Origin: an uncultured bacterium
GTDB taxonomy: Bacteria; Bacteroidota; Bacteroidia; Bacteroidales; Marinifilaceae
Length of the DNA stretch: 17,027 bases
Assembly (NCBI GenBank): GCA_905215395.1
Contig: CAJMQA010000038.1
Location: 1 to 17,027, forward strand
Reading direction: 5' to 3'
The notes beneath the pieces were generated by a model, which made no database searches, was not told where the DNA came from, and worked only from the letters and a program-made list of their open reading frames with translations. The position numbers and the translations under genes were made by a program. Of the stretch, positions 7,315 to 15,159 are shown one piece after another (positions within the stretch are counted from its first letter, which is position 1; the number at the start of each line of letters is the position of its first letter).

Positions 7315-8007
7315 ATGGAAATAAAAAAGTCACCGAAAGCAGATCTTGAAGGGAAGAAAGGAATTTTCTTTGAGATTGGTCTTACTCTGGCTTTAGCGAC
7401 CCTCCTGTTTGCCTTTGAATGGAAAACCTCTACAGAAGAGGTTGGTCAATTCCAAACTGTCGCTGAAGAACAGATCGAAGAGGAAATTATTCCGATTACC
7501 CAGCAGATGCTGAAACCTCCCCCTCCTCCTCCTCCAGCACCAAAGCTGACGGACCTGATTGATATCGTTGAAGATGATACAAACATTGACGAAGATCTGG
7601 AAATTCTGGATGCAGAAGACCAGTCAGAGAATACAGTAGTTGATAACGTATCAGATTTCGGAGAATACGGAGATGAAGACACCGGCGAAAGTGAAGTTTT
7701 TGTAGTAGTAGAGGATATGCCTTCTTTCCCCGGCGGAAACGTACAGAAATGGATTGCCAAAAACGTGAAATATCCGGTTCTGGCAATGGAAAACGGTATA
7801 CAGGGAAAAGTATATATCCAGTTTGTGATCGAAAAAGACGGCTCCATTACTGATGTAAAAGTAGTGAGAGGTGTTGATGCTTCACTGGATAAAGAAGCAG
7901 TCCGTGTAGTTCAGGCCATGCCGAAATGGAAACCCGGGAAGCAAAGGGGTAAACCTGTAAGAGTTTCTTATACCTTACCCATCAACTTCCAGTTATCCAG
8001 CAATTGA
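7315..8007 (+). CDS. tonB: TonB energy-transducer protein (first copy)
   Basis: A 230-residue inner-membrane protein that couples the proton-motive force, through ExbB/ExbD, to outer-membrane TonB-dependent receptors. A short basic N-terminus (MEIKKSPKADL) leads into one membrane helix at about 19-36. Seven prolines at 68-74 begin the periplasmic spacer, which then becomes very acidic (about 81-132) instead of the long Pro-Lys/Pro-Glu stretch of enterobacterial TonB. The TonB C-terminal domain spans about 138-226: FPGGNVQKWIAKNVKYP, GIQGKVYIQFVIEKDGSI, VVRGVDASLDKEAVRVV and PGKQRGKPVRVSYTLP. It is a close paralogue of the gene at 9465. ExbB/ExbD genes are not nearby. It has its own promoter and a hairpin terminator. 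Confidence 0.93.
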   Translation: MEIKKSPKADLEGKKGIFFEIGLTLALATLLFAFEWKTSTEEVGQFQTVAEEQIEEEIIPITQQMLKPPPPPPPAPKLTDLIDIVEDDTNIDEDLEILDAEDQSENTVVDNVSDFGEYGDEDTGESEVFVVVEDMPSFPGGNVQKWIAKNVKYPVLAMENGIQGKVYIQFVIEKDGSITDVKVVRGVDASLDKEAVRVVQAMPKWKPGKQRGKPVRVSYTLPINFQLSSN

Positions 8008-8032
8008 TAAAGAAAATATTTCAAATACCAGG

Positions 8033-8064
8033 GGGCTGTCATTCATATGTCAGCCCTTTGTTTT
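8033..8064 (+). terminator. intrinsic terminator or attenuator between tonB-1 and hflX
   Basis: GGGCTGTCAT (8033-8042) pairs with ATGTCAGCCC (8047-8056) in a 10-base stem with one T-T mismatch and a 4-base loop, followed by TTTGTTTT. It lies only 19 bases before the hflX start codon. Confidence 0.75.
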
Positions 8065-8083
8065 ATAAAACAGAAAAAATTTT

Positions 8084-9322
8084 ATGGGAAAATTCTATTA
8101 TACAGATCAGGATGCAGAGAAAGCAGTATTGGTAGGTGTAGCTCTTCAATCAGAGGGGATCAACTACAATCAGATGTGTGAGTATCTGGACGAACTTTCC
8201 TTTCTGGCAGAAACTGCCGGAGCAGAAACAGTTAAAATCTTTACACAAAATCTGGACAAACCGGTACATGCCACTTTTGTAGGAAAAGGAAAACTGGAAG
8301 AAATCAAAGCTTATAGTGAAGAAAACGAAGTAGACATGATCATCTTTGACGATGAACTCAGTCCGACACAACTACGGAATATAGAACAATTATTTCCGGG
8401 GATAAAAGTCCTCGACAGGACCAATCTGATTCTGGATATTTTCGCCAGCCGAGCCCGTACAGCCCATGCTAAAACACAAGTGGAGCTTGCACAATATCAA
8501 TATCTGCTACCCCGCCTGACCGGAATGTGGACTCACCTGGAACGCCAGAAAGGAGGAATCGGCTTGAGAGGTCCCGGTGAAACCGAGATAGAAACAGACC
8601 GTCGTATTATCCGGGATAAAATCACCCGGCTCAAAGAAGAACTGGTAAAAATTGACAAACAAAAAATCATACAACGCAAAAACAGAGGGAAATTAGTACG
8701 GGTAGCCCTGGTCGGCTATACTAATGTCGGAAAATCTACTCTCATGAATCTGTTGAGCAAATCAGATGTTTTTGCAGAAAACAAGTTATTTGCCACATTA
8801 GACACCACTGTCAGAAAAATCGCTATCCAAAATGTACCATTCCTGATAGCTGATACTGTAGGTTTCATCCGCAAACTACCCCACCACCTGGTAGAATCAT
8901 TTAAATCAACTCTGGATGAAGTCAGAGAAGCGGATGTAATTCTGCACGTAGTAGATATCTCACATCCACAATTTGAAGACCAAATGAAAGTGGTCAATGA
9001 AACTTTGGCAGAACTGATCCGGGACCCCAAACCCACTATCATTGTCTTCAATAAAATCGATGCTTTCCAGTATGTGAAAAAAGAAGAGGATGACCTGACC
9101 CCTGTTACACGGGAAAACTATAGTCTGGAGGACCTGAAACAAATGTGGATGTCCCGTCAGGGAATCCAGACCGTATACATCTCTGCAGCTCAAAAAGACA
9201 ATATTGAAGAGCTGAAAACAAAACTTTACCAAATTGTAAAAGACATTCATTCAGCACGTTTTCCTTACAATGATTTCCTATATCAGGATTTCACATCCGC
9301 AGAAGAAATACCAGAAGAATAA
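8084..9322 (+). CDS. hflX: GTPase HflX
   Basis: A 412-residue cytoplasmic GTPase of the HflX family, which binds the 50S ribosomal subunit and, in studied bacteria, splits or rescues stalled ribosomes. The N-terminal HflX domain (about 1-185) contains VGKGKLEEI at 67-75 and the glycine-rich GGIGLRGPGETEIETDRR at 157-174. A helical linker precedes the G domain: G1 GYTNVGKST at 211-219, G3 DTVGFIRKLPHHLVESF at 257-273, G4 NKID at 323-326 and G5 ISAAQKD near 370-376. All nucleotide-binding motifs are intact. Only 76 bases separate it from tonB-1, and they contain a terminator-like hairpin, so its expression depends on read-through or on a promoter inside tonB-1. No terminator was seen after it. 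Confidence 0.96.
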   Translation: MGKFYYTDQDAEKAVLVGVALQSEGINYNQMCEYLDELSFLAETAGAETVKIFTQNLDKPVHATFVGKGKLEEIKAYSEENEVDMIIFDDELSPTQLRNIEQLFPGIKVLDRTNLILDIFASRARTAHAKTQVELAQYQYLLPRLTGMWTHLERQKGGIGLRGPGETEIETDRRIIRDKITRLKEELVKIDKQKIIQRKNRGKLVRVALVGYTNVGKSTLMNLLSKSDVFAENKLFATLDTTVRKIAIQNVPFLIADTVGFIRKLPHHLVESFKSTLDEVREADVILHVVDISHPQFEDQMKVVNETLAELIRDPKPTIIVFNKIDAFQYVKKEEDDLTPVTRENYSLEDLKQMWMSRQGIQTVYISAAQKDNIEELKTKLYQIVKDIHSARFPYNDFLYQDFTSAEEIPEE

Positions 9323-9464
9323 AATAAAACATTTTGTTATAATCAACATATAGTCACGACGAAAACGTTTTAATATTAACTATTTCTTAATTTTAGGGTC
9401 TTAAAATTTTGTTTTGGAAACACTTTCATTTACCTTTAAGTTAATAAAATCTAAATCAAAGGTT

Positions 9465-10136
9465 ATGGAAATAAAAAAATCACCCAAAGCAGACCTTGAA
9501 AATAAGAAAAATATCTTTTTACAAATAGGTCTCATAGCCGCCTTAGGGACTGTATTGCTGGCATTCGAATGGAAAGTTTCTGTCAGCGAAACATCAGATT
9601 TCATTACAATTTCCGAAGATCCGACAGAAATTGAAATAATACCTGTCACTGTCATGAATCAGCTTCCACCACCTGCCCCCCAAACATTTGAATTGTTGCA
9701 GATGGTGGATGAATTGGATCCGATGGAAGAGGTACTGGAGATCAACGATGCTGATGACGAAACACCTAACCGGGAATTCAACATCAACGAACTGGACTAT
9801 GGAACTGAGGACATCGATGATGAAATTATTCCTTTCATGCCTAGCGAGGACATGCCCGCATTTCCGGGTAATGTACAAAAATGGATCGCCCAAAGAATCA
9901 GATACCCTCAACTGGCAGCAGAAGCAGGCATACAAGGTAAGGTATACATTCAGTTTGTAGTTGAAAAAAATGGCAGTGTGTCGAATATTAAAGTTGTACG
10001 TGGTGTAGATGAGTTACTGGACAAAGAAGCAGTCCGTGTCATTTCGGAAATGCCAAAATGGACTCCAGGCAAGCAAAGAGGAAAAGCAGTAAGAGTTTCC
10101 TATACAATGCCTATTACATTCAGATTAGACCAGTAA
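9465..10136 (+). CDS. tonB: TonB energy-transducer protein (second copy)
   Basis: I start this gene at the ATG that gives MEIKKSPKADL, identical to the first TonB. The frame extends 17 codons upstream to a TTG, but that stretch has no match in the paralogue. The 223-residue product has one membrane helix at about 19-36, a shorter proline patch (LPPPAP, 67-72), an acidic spacer with many Asp/Glu (about 77-132), and the TonB C-terminal domain at about 134-220 (FPGNVQKWIAQRIRYP, GIQGKVYIQFVVEKNGS, VVRGVDELLDKEAVRVI, PGKQRGKAVRVSYTMP). N-terminus and C-terminal domain are nearly the same as in the first copy while the spacer has diverged. This suggests the same ExbB/D partner and a similar receptor-box contact, perhaps with different regulation or reach. 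It ends at a strong terminator. Confidence 0.93.
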   Translation: MEIKKSPKADLENKKNIFLQIGLIAALGTVLLAFEWKVSVSETSDFITISEDPTEIEIIPVTVMNQLPPPAPQTFELLQMVDELDPMEEVLEINDADDETPNREFNINELDYGTEDIDDEIIPFMPSEDMPAFPGNVQKWIAQRIRYPQLAAEAGIQGKVYIQFVVEKNGSVSNIKVVRGVDELLDKEAVRVISEMPKWTPGKQRGKAVRVSYTMPITFRLDQ

Positions 10137-10140
10137 TTAA

Positions 10141-10171
10141 AAATCGGGAAGAAAATCTTCCCGATTTTTTT
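10141..10171. terminator. bidirectional intrinsic terminator between tonB-2 and tyrS
   Basis: A perfect 12-base stem, AAATCGGGAAGA (10141-10152) with TCTTCCCGATTT (10156-10167), encloses an AAA loop. A T run follows on plus and an A-rich run precedes it, so it can stop transcription from both convergent genes. It overlaps the first bases of the tyrS stop codon. Confidence 0.9.
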
Positions 10172-11462
10172 ACTTCACGATAACCAGGAAATAATTCTTT
10201 TTTCCGGTCTGCGCCAAGATGTATTTTCCATCGATCAGATGACTTTCGTTCACTACGATATCTTCTCCCCCAACTTTCTCTTTATTAATGCTGATCGCAT
10301 TGGCTTTTAACGCCCTCCGCGCTTCTCCCTTGGAGGCCATGATATTTGTTTTTCCAGTCAGGAAATCTACAATAGAAATCCCTGTTTTCAAATCCGAAGC
10401 ACTGATCTCGAATTGAGGAACCCCCTCAAAAACAGAAAGGAATGTACGTTCATCAATTTTCTTCAAAGTCTCAGATGTAGCATTTCCAAACAATATCTGC
10501 GAAGCTTCCAGGGCAGACTGATAAGCCTCTTCCCCATGAATCAGGCAAGTAATCTCTTTCGCAAGTGTTTTCTGCAATTTTCTCAAATGCGGGGCTTCTG
10601 TATGCTCAACAATCAAAGCATCGATCTCAGCCGGAGGCAAAATCGTAAAAATTTTTATATACCGGGCAGCATCTTCATCTGTTGTATTCAGCCAGAACTG
10701 ATAGAACTGATAAGGGGAAGTCCGTTCCGAATCCAGCCAGATATTTCCTGATTCAGTCTTACCAAATTTCTTACCATCACTTTTGGTCATCAAAGGCCAC
10801 GTCAGTCCATAAGCATCCAATGCTTCCTTCCGGCGGATCAGCTCTCCTCCGGTAGTAATATTTCCCCATTGGTCAGAGCCTCCCATTTGCAACATACAAT
10901 TATAATTCTTACGCAAATACAAAAAATCATATCCTTGTACCAGCTGGTATGTAAATTCTGTAAACGACATTCCATCAGAACACTCTCCGTTCAAGCGCCG
11001 TTTCACAGAATCTTTAGCCATCATATAATTGACAGAAATGTGTTTCCCTATTTCACGGATAAAATCCAGAAAGGAAAACTCTTTCATCCAGTCGTAATTA
11101 TTCAACATAATTGCAGCATTGGAAGCTGTCGAATTAAAATCAATAAAACGGGACAACTGAGCCTTTATTCCAGCCATATTTTTTTGGATTGTCTCCTCAG
11201 TCAGCAAATTCCTTTCCTGCGACTTCCCGCTAGGATCACCAATCATCCCGGTAGCCCCTCCAATGATGAAGATCGGCTTGTGACCAGCCATCTGAAAATG
11301 CTTCATCATCATTACAGACACCAAATGTCCCACATGCAAAGAATCAGCAGTGGGATCTATCCCAACATAAGCTGTCGTTTGCCCCTTTCCCAACAATTCT
11401 TCTGTGCCAGGCATGATATCATGAATCATACCCCTCCATTTTAGTTCATCAACAAAATTCAT
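10170..11462 (-). CDS. tyrS: tyrosyl-tRNA synthetase
   Basis: A 430-residue class I aminoacyl-tRNA synthetase that charges tRNA-Tyr. The catalytic core has the HIGH-type motif HVGH (43-46), the tyrosine-binding region YQLVQGYDF (172-180), GGSDQWGN (194-201), and KFGKT (232-236) as the KMSKS-type loop. KFGKT is the form usual in bacterial TyrRS of the E. coli type. The C-terminal part from about 365 (ISIVDFLTGKTNIMASKGEA and onward) is the S4-like RNA-binding domain that contacts the tRNA variable arm. The length is typical. Its stop codon sits in the bidirectional terminator. It follows cvpA by about 134 bases, a gap with one small hairpin and no clear promoter. I see no T-box leader, so its regulation is unknown. 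Confidence 0.97.
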   Translation of the reverse strand: MNFVDELKWRGMIHDIMPGTEELLGKGQTTAYVGIDPTADSLHVGHLVSVMMMKHFQMAGHKPIFIIGGATGMIGDPSGKSQERNLLTEETIQKNMAGIKAQLSRFIDFNSTASNAAIMLNNYDWMKEFSFLDFIREIGKHISVNYMMAKDSVKRRLNGECSDGMSFTEFTYQLVQGYDFLYLRKNYNCMLQMGGSDQWGNITTGGELIRRKEALDAYGLTWPLMTKSDGKKFGKTESGNIWLDSERTSPYQFYQFWLNTTDEDAARYIKIFTILPPAEIDALIVEHTEAPHLRKLQKTLAKEITCLIHGEEAYQSALEASQILFGNATSETLKKIDERTFLSVFEGVPQFEISASDLKTGISIVDFLTGKTNIMASKGEARRALKANAISINKEKVGGEDIVVNESHLIDGKYILAQTGKKNYFLVIVK

Positions 11463-11528
11463 CGTATATCTCTTTTTTATTTTATAAAACCTATTCCGGA
11501 AAATATCATCTTTTCCCTCACTACCGCA

Positions 11529-11545
11529 AGCACCCCAAAGGTGCT
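11529..11545. other. small hairpin in the cvpA-tyrS gap
   Basis: AGCACC (11529-11534) and GGTGCT (11540-11545) form a 6-base stem around a 5-base loop. No T run follows on either strand, so it is not a normal terminator. It could be a processing or stability element in the tyrS leader, or chance. Confidence 0.25.
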
Positions 11546-11596
11546 CTCGTCAATAATACAACGTCCCCACCATTTTGTACAACATCATATTCATAT

Positions 11597-12076
11597 TTAA
11601 AAACGGATTGTATTGTATATTCGTTGTGCAAAATTAAGAAAAGGATAGAATAACATACTCTTCTCCTTCGTTTCTTCACTAATAAAATGGAATTTATCAT
11701 CTAAAGCATCCATAATCATCAATAGTACACACACAATGAGAAAATATTTAGCCATACCTACCACTGCTCCAAATAATTTATTCACCAAGCCTAAAGAAAT
11801 AATATCTATTAAACGGGTCAATATTTTCCCGATCAGGTATATACCAATTACCACCAATAAAAAAGTGATTGCCAAAGCAATATACGAAAGATAGCGGGAA
11901 GATATATTCAGAAAATCCCTCAATAAGCCTTCCGTATATGGAGAATACTTAATGGAAATAAACACTCCCAACACCAATCCGGCCAAAGTGGCCACCTCAA
12001 TAATCAGACCCTTGGAAAACCCCCGGAACGCACCGAAAAGCAGGATTAACAATATTATGATATCTATATAATTCAC
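11597..12076 (-). CDS. cvpA: CvpA-family inner-membrane protein
   Basis: A 159-residue protein with four hydrophobic helices at about 3-20, 23-42, 61-86 and 103-124, matching the CvpA (colicin V production) family. Family marks are the first-helix pattern FGAFRGFSKG (14-23) and the last-helix entry KLFGAVVGMAKY (100-111). CvpA homologues affect envelope homeostasis and bile-salt resistance in enterobacteria, but the biochemical role is not settled. The start is GTG: it is the first start codon after an in-frame TAG, and it gives the normal N-terminus. A strong promoter match lies about 24 bases upstream of the start codon. tyrS follows on the same strand, and they may share some transcription. 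Confidence 0.88.
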   Translation of the reverse strand: MNYIDIIILLILLFGAFRGFSKGLIIEVATLAGLVLGVFISIKYSPYTEGLLRDFLNISSRYLSYIALAITFLLVVIGIYLIGKILTRLIDIISLGLVNKLFGAVVGMAKYFLIVCVLLMIMDALDDKFHFISEETKEKSMLFYPFLNFAQRIYNTIRF

Positions 12077-12099
12077 TTCTGTCTATTCTAAATAATTTT

Positions 12100-12130
12100 C
12101 AAATATACAAATTAGTCATGAAGCCACAAA
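12100..12130 (-). promoter_or_regulatory. Bacteroidetes-type promoter for cvpA
   Basis: On the minus strand TTTG (12130-12127), a 19-base spacer and TATATTTG (12107-12100) match the sigma-ABfr consensus at every defined position. The start would fall near 12093, giving a leader of about 17 bases before the GTG codon. Confidence 0.65.
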
Positions 12131-12259
12131 AAACTTACCCCTGAATCCTTTAGATACTCAGCCTCATCATTTTTCCCTCTCATTTTCCATTATTTGATAA
12201 ATTCTTAGTATTTTCGCCAATTGGTAAAAAGTGGAATAAACTTTATAAACTCAAATATA

Positions 12260-14005
12260 ATGTACAGGACTCACACATGTGGAGAGCTACGGCTTGAAAA
12301 TGTAAATGAAAGCGTTTGTCTGAGCGGCTGGGTACAGAAAATAAGGAACCTGGGAGCTATGACATTTATTGATCTACGTGACAGATACGGGATTACACAA
12401 TTAGTTGCAGAAGAGACAGCTTCAGAAGATATAAAAAATCAGGTGGATCAACTGGGACGGGAATTCGTTATTCAAATAAACGGAAAAGTTGTAGAACGAG
12501 CCAGTAGAAACAATAAGATTCCAACAGGAGATATTGAAATTATTCTGGAAAAGATAAATATCCTTAGCCGGTCAGAGGTTCCTCCGTTCACCATCGAAGA
12601 TAATACTGACGGAGGAGATGAAATCCGGATGAAATACCGTTATCTGGATTTACGCCGTAAGACAGTCCGGAAAAATCTGGAATTACGCCATCGTATGGCA
12701 CATCTGGTCCGGAATTATCTGGATACAGAAAATTTTATGGAAGTCGAAACCCCGGTACTTATTAAAAGTACTCCAGAAGGAGCCCGTGACTTTGTTGTCC
12801 CCTCCCGAATGAATCAGGGACAATTTTACGCATTGCCACAAAGCCCGCAAACTTTCAAGCAATTATTGATGGTAGCCGGCTTCGACCGTTATTATCAGAT
12901 TGTAAAATGTTTCCGGGACGAAGACTTGAGAGCTGACCGGCAACCGGAATTCACTCAGATCGATTGTGAAATGTCATTCGTAGAACGGGAAGATGTGCTC
13001 AATATTTTTGAAGGCCTTATCAAACATCTGTTTAAAGAAATCAGAGGGATTGACATTCCTGAATTGCCACGAATGACCTGGCATGATGCGATGGAATTCT
13101 ATGGTTGTGATAAACCGGACATCCGCTTCGGAATGAAATTTGTCAACCTGACCCCATTCGTTCAGGGGAAAGAATTTGCCGTATTCAATTCAGCTGAATA
13201 TATCGGAGCCATTTGTGTCCCCGGTTGTGCCGGTTACACCCGGAAGCAATTGGATGAACTGACAGAATTCGTAAAACGTCCTCAGGTTGGAGCCAAAGGA
13301 CTTGTTTATGTAAAATATAACGAAGATGGTTCCCTGAAATCTTCTGTAGATAAATTCTATGACGAAACCGATCTGAAAAAATGGGCAGATGCTTGCCAGG
13401 CAAAACCCGGAGATCTGCTACTCTTGCTTTGCGGCCCTAAAAATAAGACGCTCCCTCAACTGAGTGAATTACGGCTGGAAATGGGTGAACGCCTTGGTCT
13501 ACGGGATAAGAATGTCTTTAAACCCCTGTGGGTTGTAGATTTTCCGTTATTAGAATGGGATGAAGAAACCCAGCGCTTTTACGCCATGCACCATCCATTC
13601 ACTTCGCCAAACCCCGAAGACATTGACCTGATGGAAAGTAATCCGGGAGCCGTTCGTGCCAATGCTTACGATATGGTTATCAACGGAGTTGAAGTAGGTG
13701 GAGGTTCTATCCGTATCCACAATACAGAATTACAGCAAAGGATGTTTAAATGCCTTGGCTTCACTCCCGAACAAGCTGAAAAACAATTCGGGTTCTTACT
13801 GAACGCATTTAAATACGGAGCACCTCCTCATGGTGGTATTGCTTTTGGATTTGACCGCTTGGTTTCCATGTTTGCAGGTCTGGACAGTATCCGCGATACC
13901 ATCGCGTTCCCGAAAAACAATTCCGGACGGGATGTCATGATTGATTCTCCGTCAGAAATTGCTACAGAACAGTTCAAAGAACTGGGAATTAAGCTTAACC
14001 TTTGA
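12260..14005 (+). CDS. aspS: aspartyl-tRNA synthetase, bacterial type
   Basis: A 581-residue class IIb synthetase that charges tRNA-Asp. I use the ATG giving MYRTHTCGELR, the normal AspRS N-terminus. A TTG 13 codons upstream is in frame, but the extra residues have no family support. The OB-fold anticodon domain covers about 1-105 (SGWVQKIRNLGAMTFIDLRD at 22-41). The catalytic core has motif 2 FRDEDLRADRQPEFTQID at 218-235 and motif 3 GGIAFGFDRL at 525-534. The GAD insertion domain typical of bacterial AspRS lies between them (about 290-410). L31 matches the residue of enzymes that charge only tRNA-Asp, rather than the His of non-discriminating ones. This is an inference from the OB-fold alignment. 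holB starts 12 bases after the stop. Confidence 0.97.
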   Translation: MYRTHTCGELRLENVNESVCLSGWVQKIRNLGAMTFIDLRDRYGITQLVAEETASEDIKNQVDQLGREFVIQINGKVVERASRNNKIPTGDIEIILEKINILSRSEVPPFTIEDNTDGGDEIRMKYRYLDLRRKTVRKNLELRHRMAHLVRNYLDTENFMEVETPVLIKSTPEGARDFVVPSRMNQGQFYALPQSPQTFKQLLMVAGFDRYYQIVKCFRDEDLRADRQPEFTQIDCEMSFVEREDVLNIFEGLIKHLFKEIRGIDIPELPRMTWHDAMEFYGCDKPDIRFGMKFVNLTPFVQGKEFAVFNSAEYIGAICVPGCAGYTRKQLDELTEFVKRPQVGAKGLVYVKYNEDGSLKSSVDKFYDETDLKKWADACQAKPGDLLLLLCGPKNKTLPQLSELRLEMGERLGLRDKNVFKPLWVVDFPLLEWDEETQRFYAMHHPFTSPNPEDIDLMESNPGAVRANAYDMVINGVEVGGGSIRIHNTELQQRMFKCLGFTPEQAEKQFGFLLNAFKYGAPPHGGIAFGFDRLVSMFAGLDSIRDTIAFPKNNSGRDVMIDSPSEIATEQFKELGIKLNL

Positions 14006-14017
14006 TACTGAACAAAA

Positions 14018-15142
14018 GTGTTATTCAAGGACGTTATCGGACATGAAGATATAAAGCAAAGGCTGATCAACTCCCTGCAAACAGGGAGGATTAGCCACGC
14101 TCAGTTGTTTGCAGGCGATACAGGCTACGGTTCATTGGCATTGGCACTAGCGTTTGCACAATATGTATTCTGTACAGGAGATAAAAAAGAAGACTCTTGC
14201 GGAGTATGTCCTTCATGTAAGAAAATGCAAAAATACATCCATCCGGATCTCCATTTTGTATTCCCGGTAGTTCGTAAAGTGAAAAGTCCTGTCAGTGACG
14301 AATACATAAACGAATGGCGGCATCTACTCTCCCGGGGAAGTTATTTTAATCTGGAAGAGTGGTATTCAGAAATGGAAGTTGAAGACAACGCCCAAGCAGC
14401 CATTTATACAGAAGAGAGTATAAATATCCTCCGGAAACTGAATCTGAAATCATTTGAGTCGGACTATAAGATCATGATCATCTGGCTGCCCGAAAAAATG
14501 AATCCGGAATGTTCCAATAAACTCTTAAAAATCATAGAAGAACCCTATGAGAAAACCTTGTTTTTAATGGTATCAGAACATCCGGAACAGATCATCAACA
14601 CCATACAATCGCGTTTACAACGCATCAATATACCTCCTTTACAACAGGAACAGATACAACAACAACTGATCACTGAAAAAGGCATTTCTCCGCAAATGTC
14701 GGTGGAATATGCCCATGTTGCTTCAGGGAACTGGCACCGGGCGTTACGCCTGTTAGATGAAACAGAAGAACAGATTTACAATCAGGAAAAGTTTATCAGC
14801 CTGATGCGTTTATGCTGGGAAAGGAAAATGTTACCGGTCAATGAATGGGTAAATGAGCTCAGTGGAGTGAGCCGGGAAAAGCAAAAAAACTTTTTACACC
14901 ATGCCATCCGTATGATAAGGGAAAACTTTGTCCGGAATTTCGGACTGGCAAACCTGAATTATATGACAGAAAGAGAAAAGAATTTTTCATTGAAATTCTC
15001 ACCCTATGTACATGAAGGGAATGTAATTCCCTTAACCAATGAGTTTGAAAAAGCTTATCATGATATTAGCCGCAATGGCAATGCAAAAATCATTTTTACC
15101 GATCTTTGCATCAAGGTCATGCAAAATATACGACCAAACTGA
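14018..15142 (+). CDS. holB: DNA polymerase III delta' subunit (clamp loader)
   Basis: A 374-residue AAA+ clamp-loader subunit related to DnaX. It opens with FKDVIGHEDIKQRL, then SHAQLFAGDTGYGSLALA (26-43), where the Walker A lysine is absent. This degeneration is normal for delta', which does not hydrolyse ATP. Four cysteines (C52, C61, C64, C67; C-x8-C-x2-C-x2-C) form the zinc module of this family. IMIIWLPEKMNPECSNKLLKIIEEP follows near 152-176 as the Walker B/sensor region, with the invariant LLKIIEEP and then IQSRLQRI near 196-203. The start is GTG, only 12 bases after aspS, and the FKDVIGH start fits the family. The divergent C-terminal third is the collar domain. It is part of a plus-strand run with ricT, which follows after 17 bases. 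Confidence 0.93.
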   Translation: MLFKDVIGHEDIKQRLINSLQTGRISHAQLFAGDTGYGSLALALAFAQYVFCTGDKKEDSCGVCPSCKKMQKYIHPDLHFVFPVVRKVKSPVSDEYINEWRHLLSRGSYFNLEEWYSEMEVEDNAQAAIYTEESINILRKLNLKSFESDYKIMIIWLPEKMNPECSNKLLKIIEEPYEKTLFLMVSEHPEQIINTIQSRLQRINIPPLQQEQIQQQLITEKGISPQMSVEYAHVASGNWHRALRLLDETEEQIYNQEKFISLMRLCWERKMLPVNEWVNELSGVSREKQKNFLHHAIRMIRENFVRNFGLANLNYMTEREKNFSLKFSPYVHEGNVIPLTNEFEKAYHDISRNGNAKIIFTDLCIKVMQNIRPN

Positions 15143-15159
15143 TTTGAAAATAATATTTT

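Noticed and set aside
7446..7847. 133-codon open frame on minus, opposite tonB-1, with a Gly run
   Set aside because: The Gly run is the reverse reading of the TonB proline codons and the Ser runs mirror its acidic codons. There is no independent support.
9414..9464. N-terminal extension of tonB-2 from a TTG codon
   Set aside because: The internal ATG gives an N-terminus identical to tonB-1. The 17 upstream codons have no counterpart and cover likely promoter/leader DNA.
10869..11444. 191-codon open frame on plus, opposite tyrS
   Set aside because: It lies wholly antisense to a synthetase with all its motifs intact, and its composition (His/Ile/Ser/Gln rich) shows no recognisable domain. 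It is a shadow of tyrS codon use.
11463..11596. T-box or other riboswitch in the tyrS leader, prompted by a TGGTGGGGACG stretch on minus
   Set aside because: The AGGGTGGNACCGCG core is not present, no specifier stem or competing terminator is visible, and T-boxes are not typical of Bacteroidota.
12221..12259. N-terminal extension of aspS from a TTG codon
   Set aside because: The ATG giving MYRTHTCGELR is the usual AspRS start. The added 13 residues are AT-rich leader sequence.
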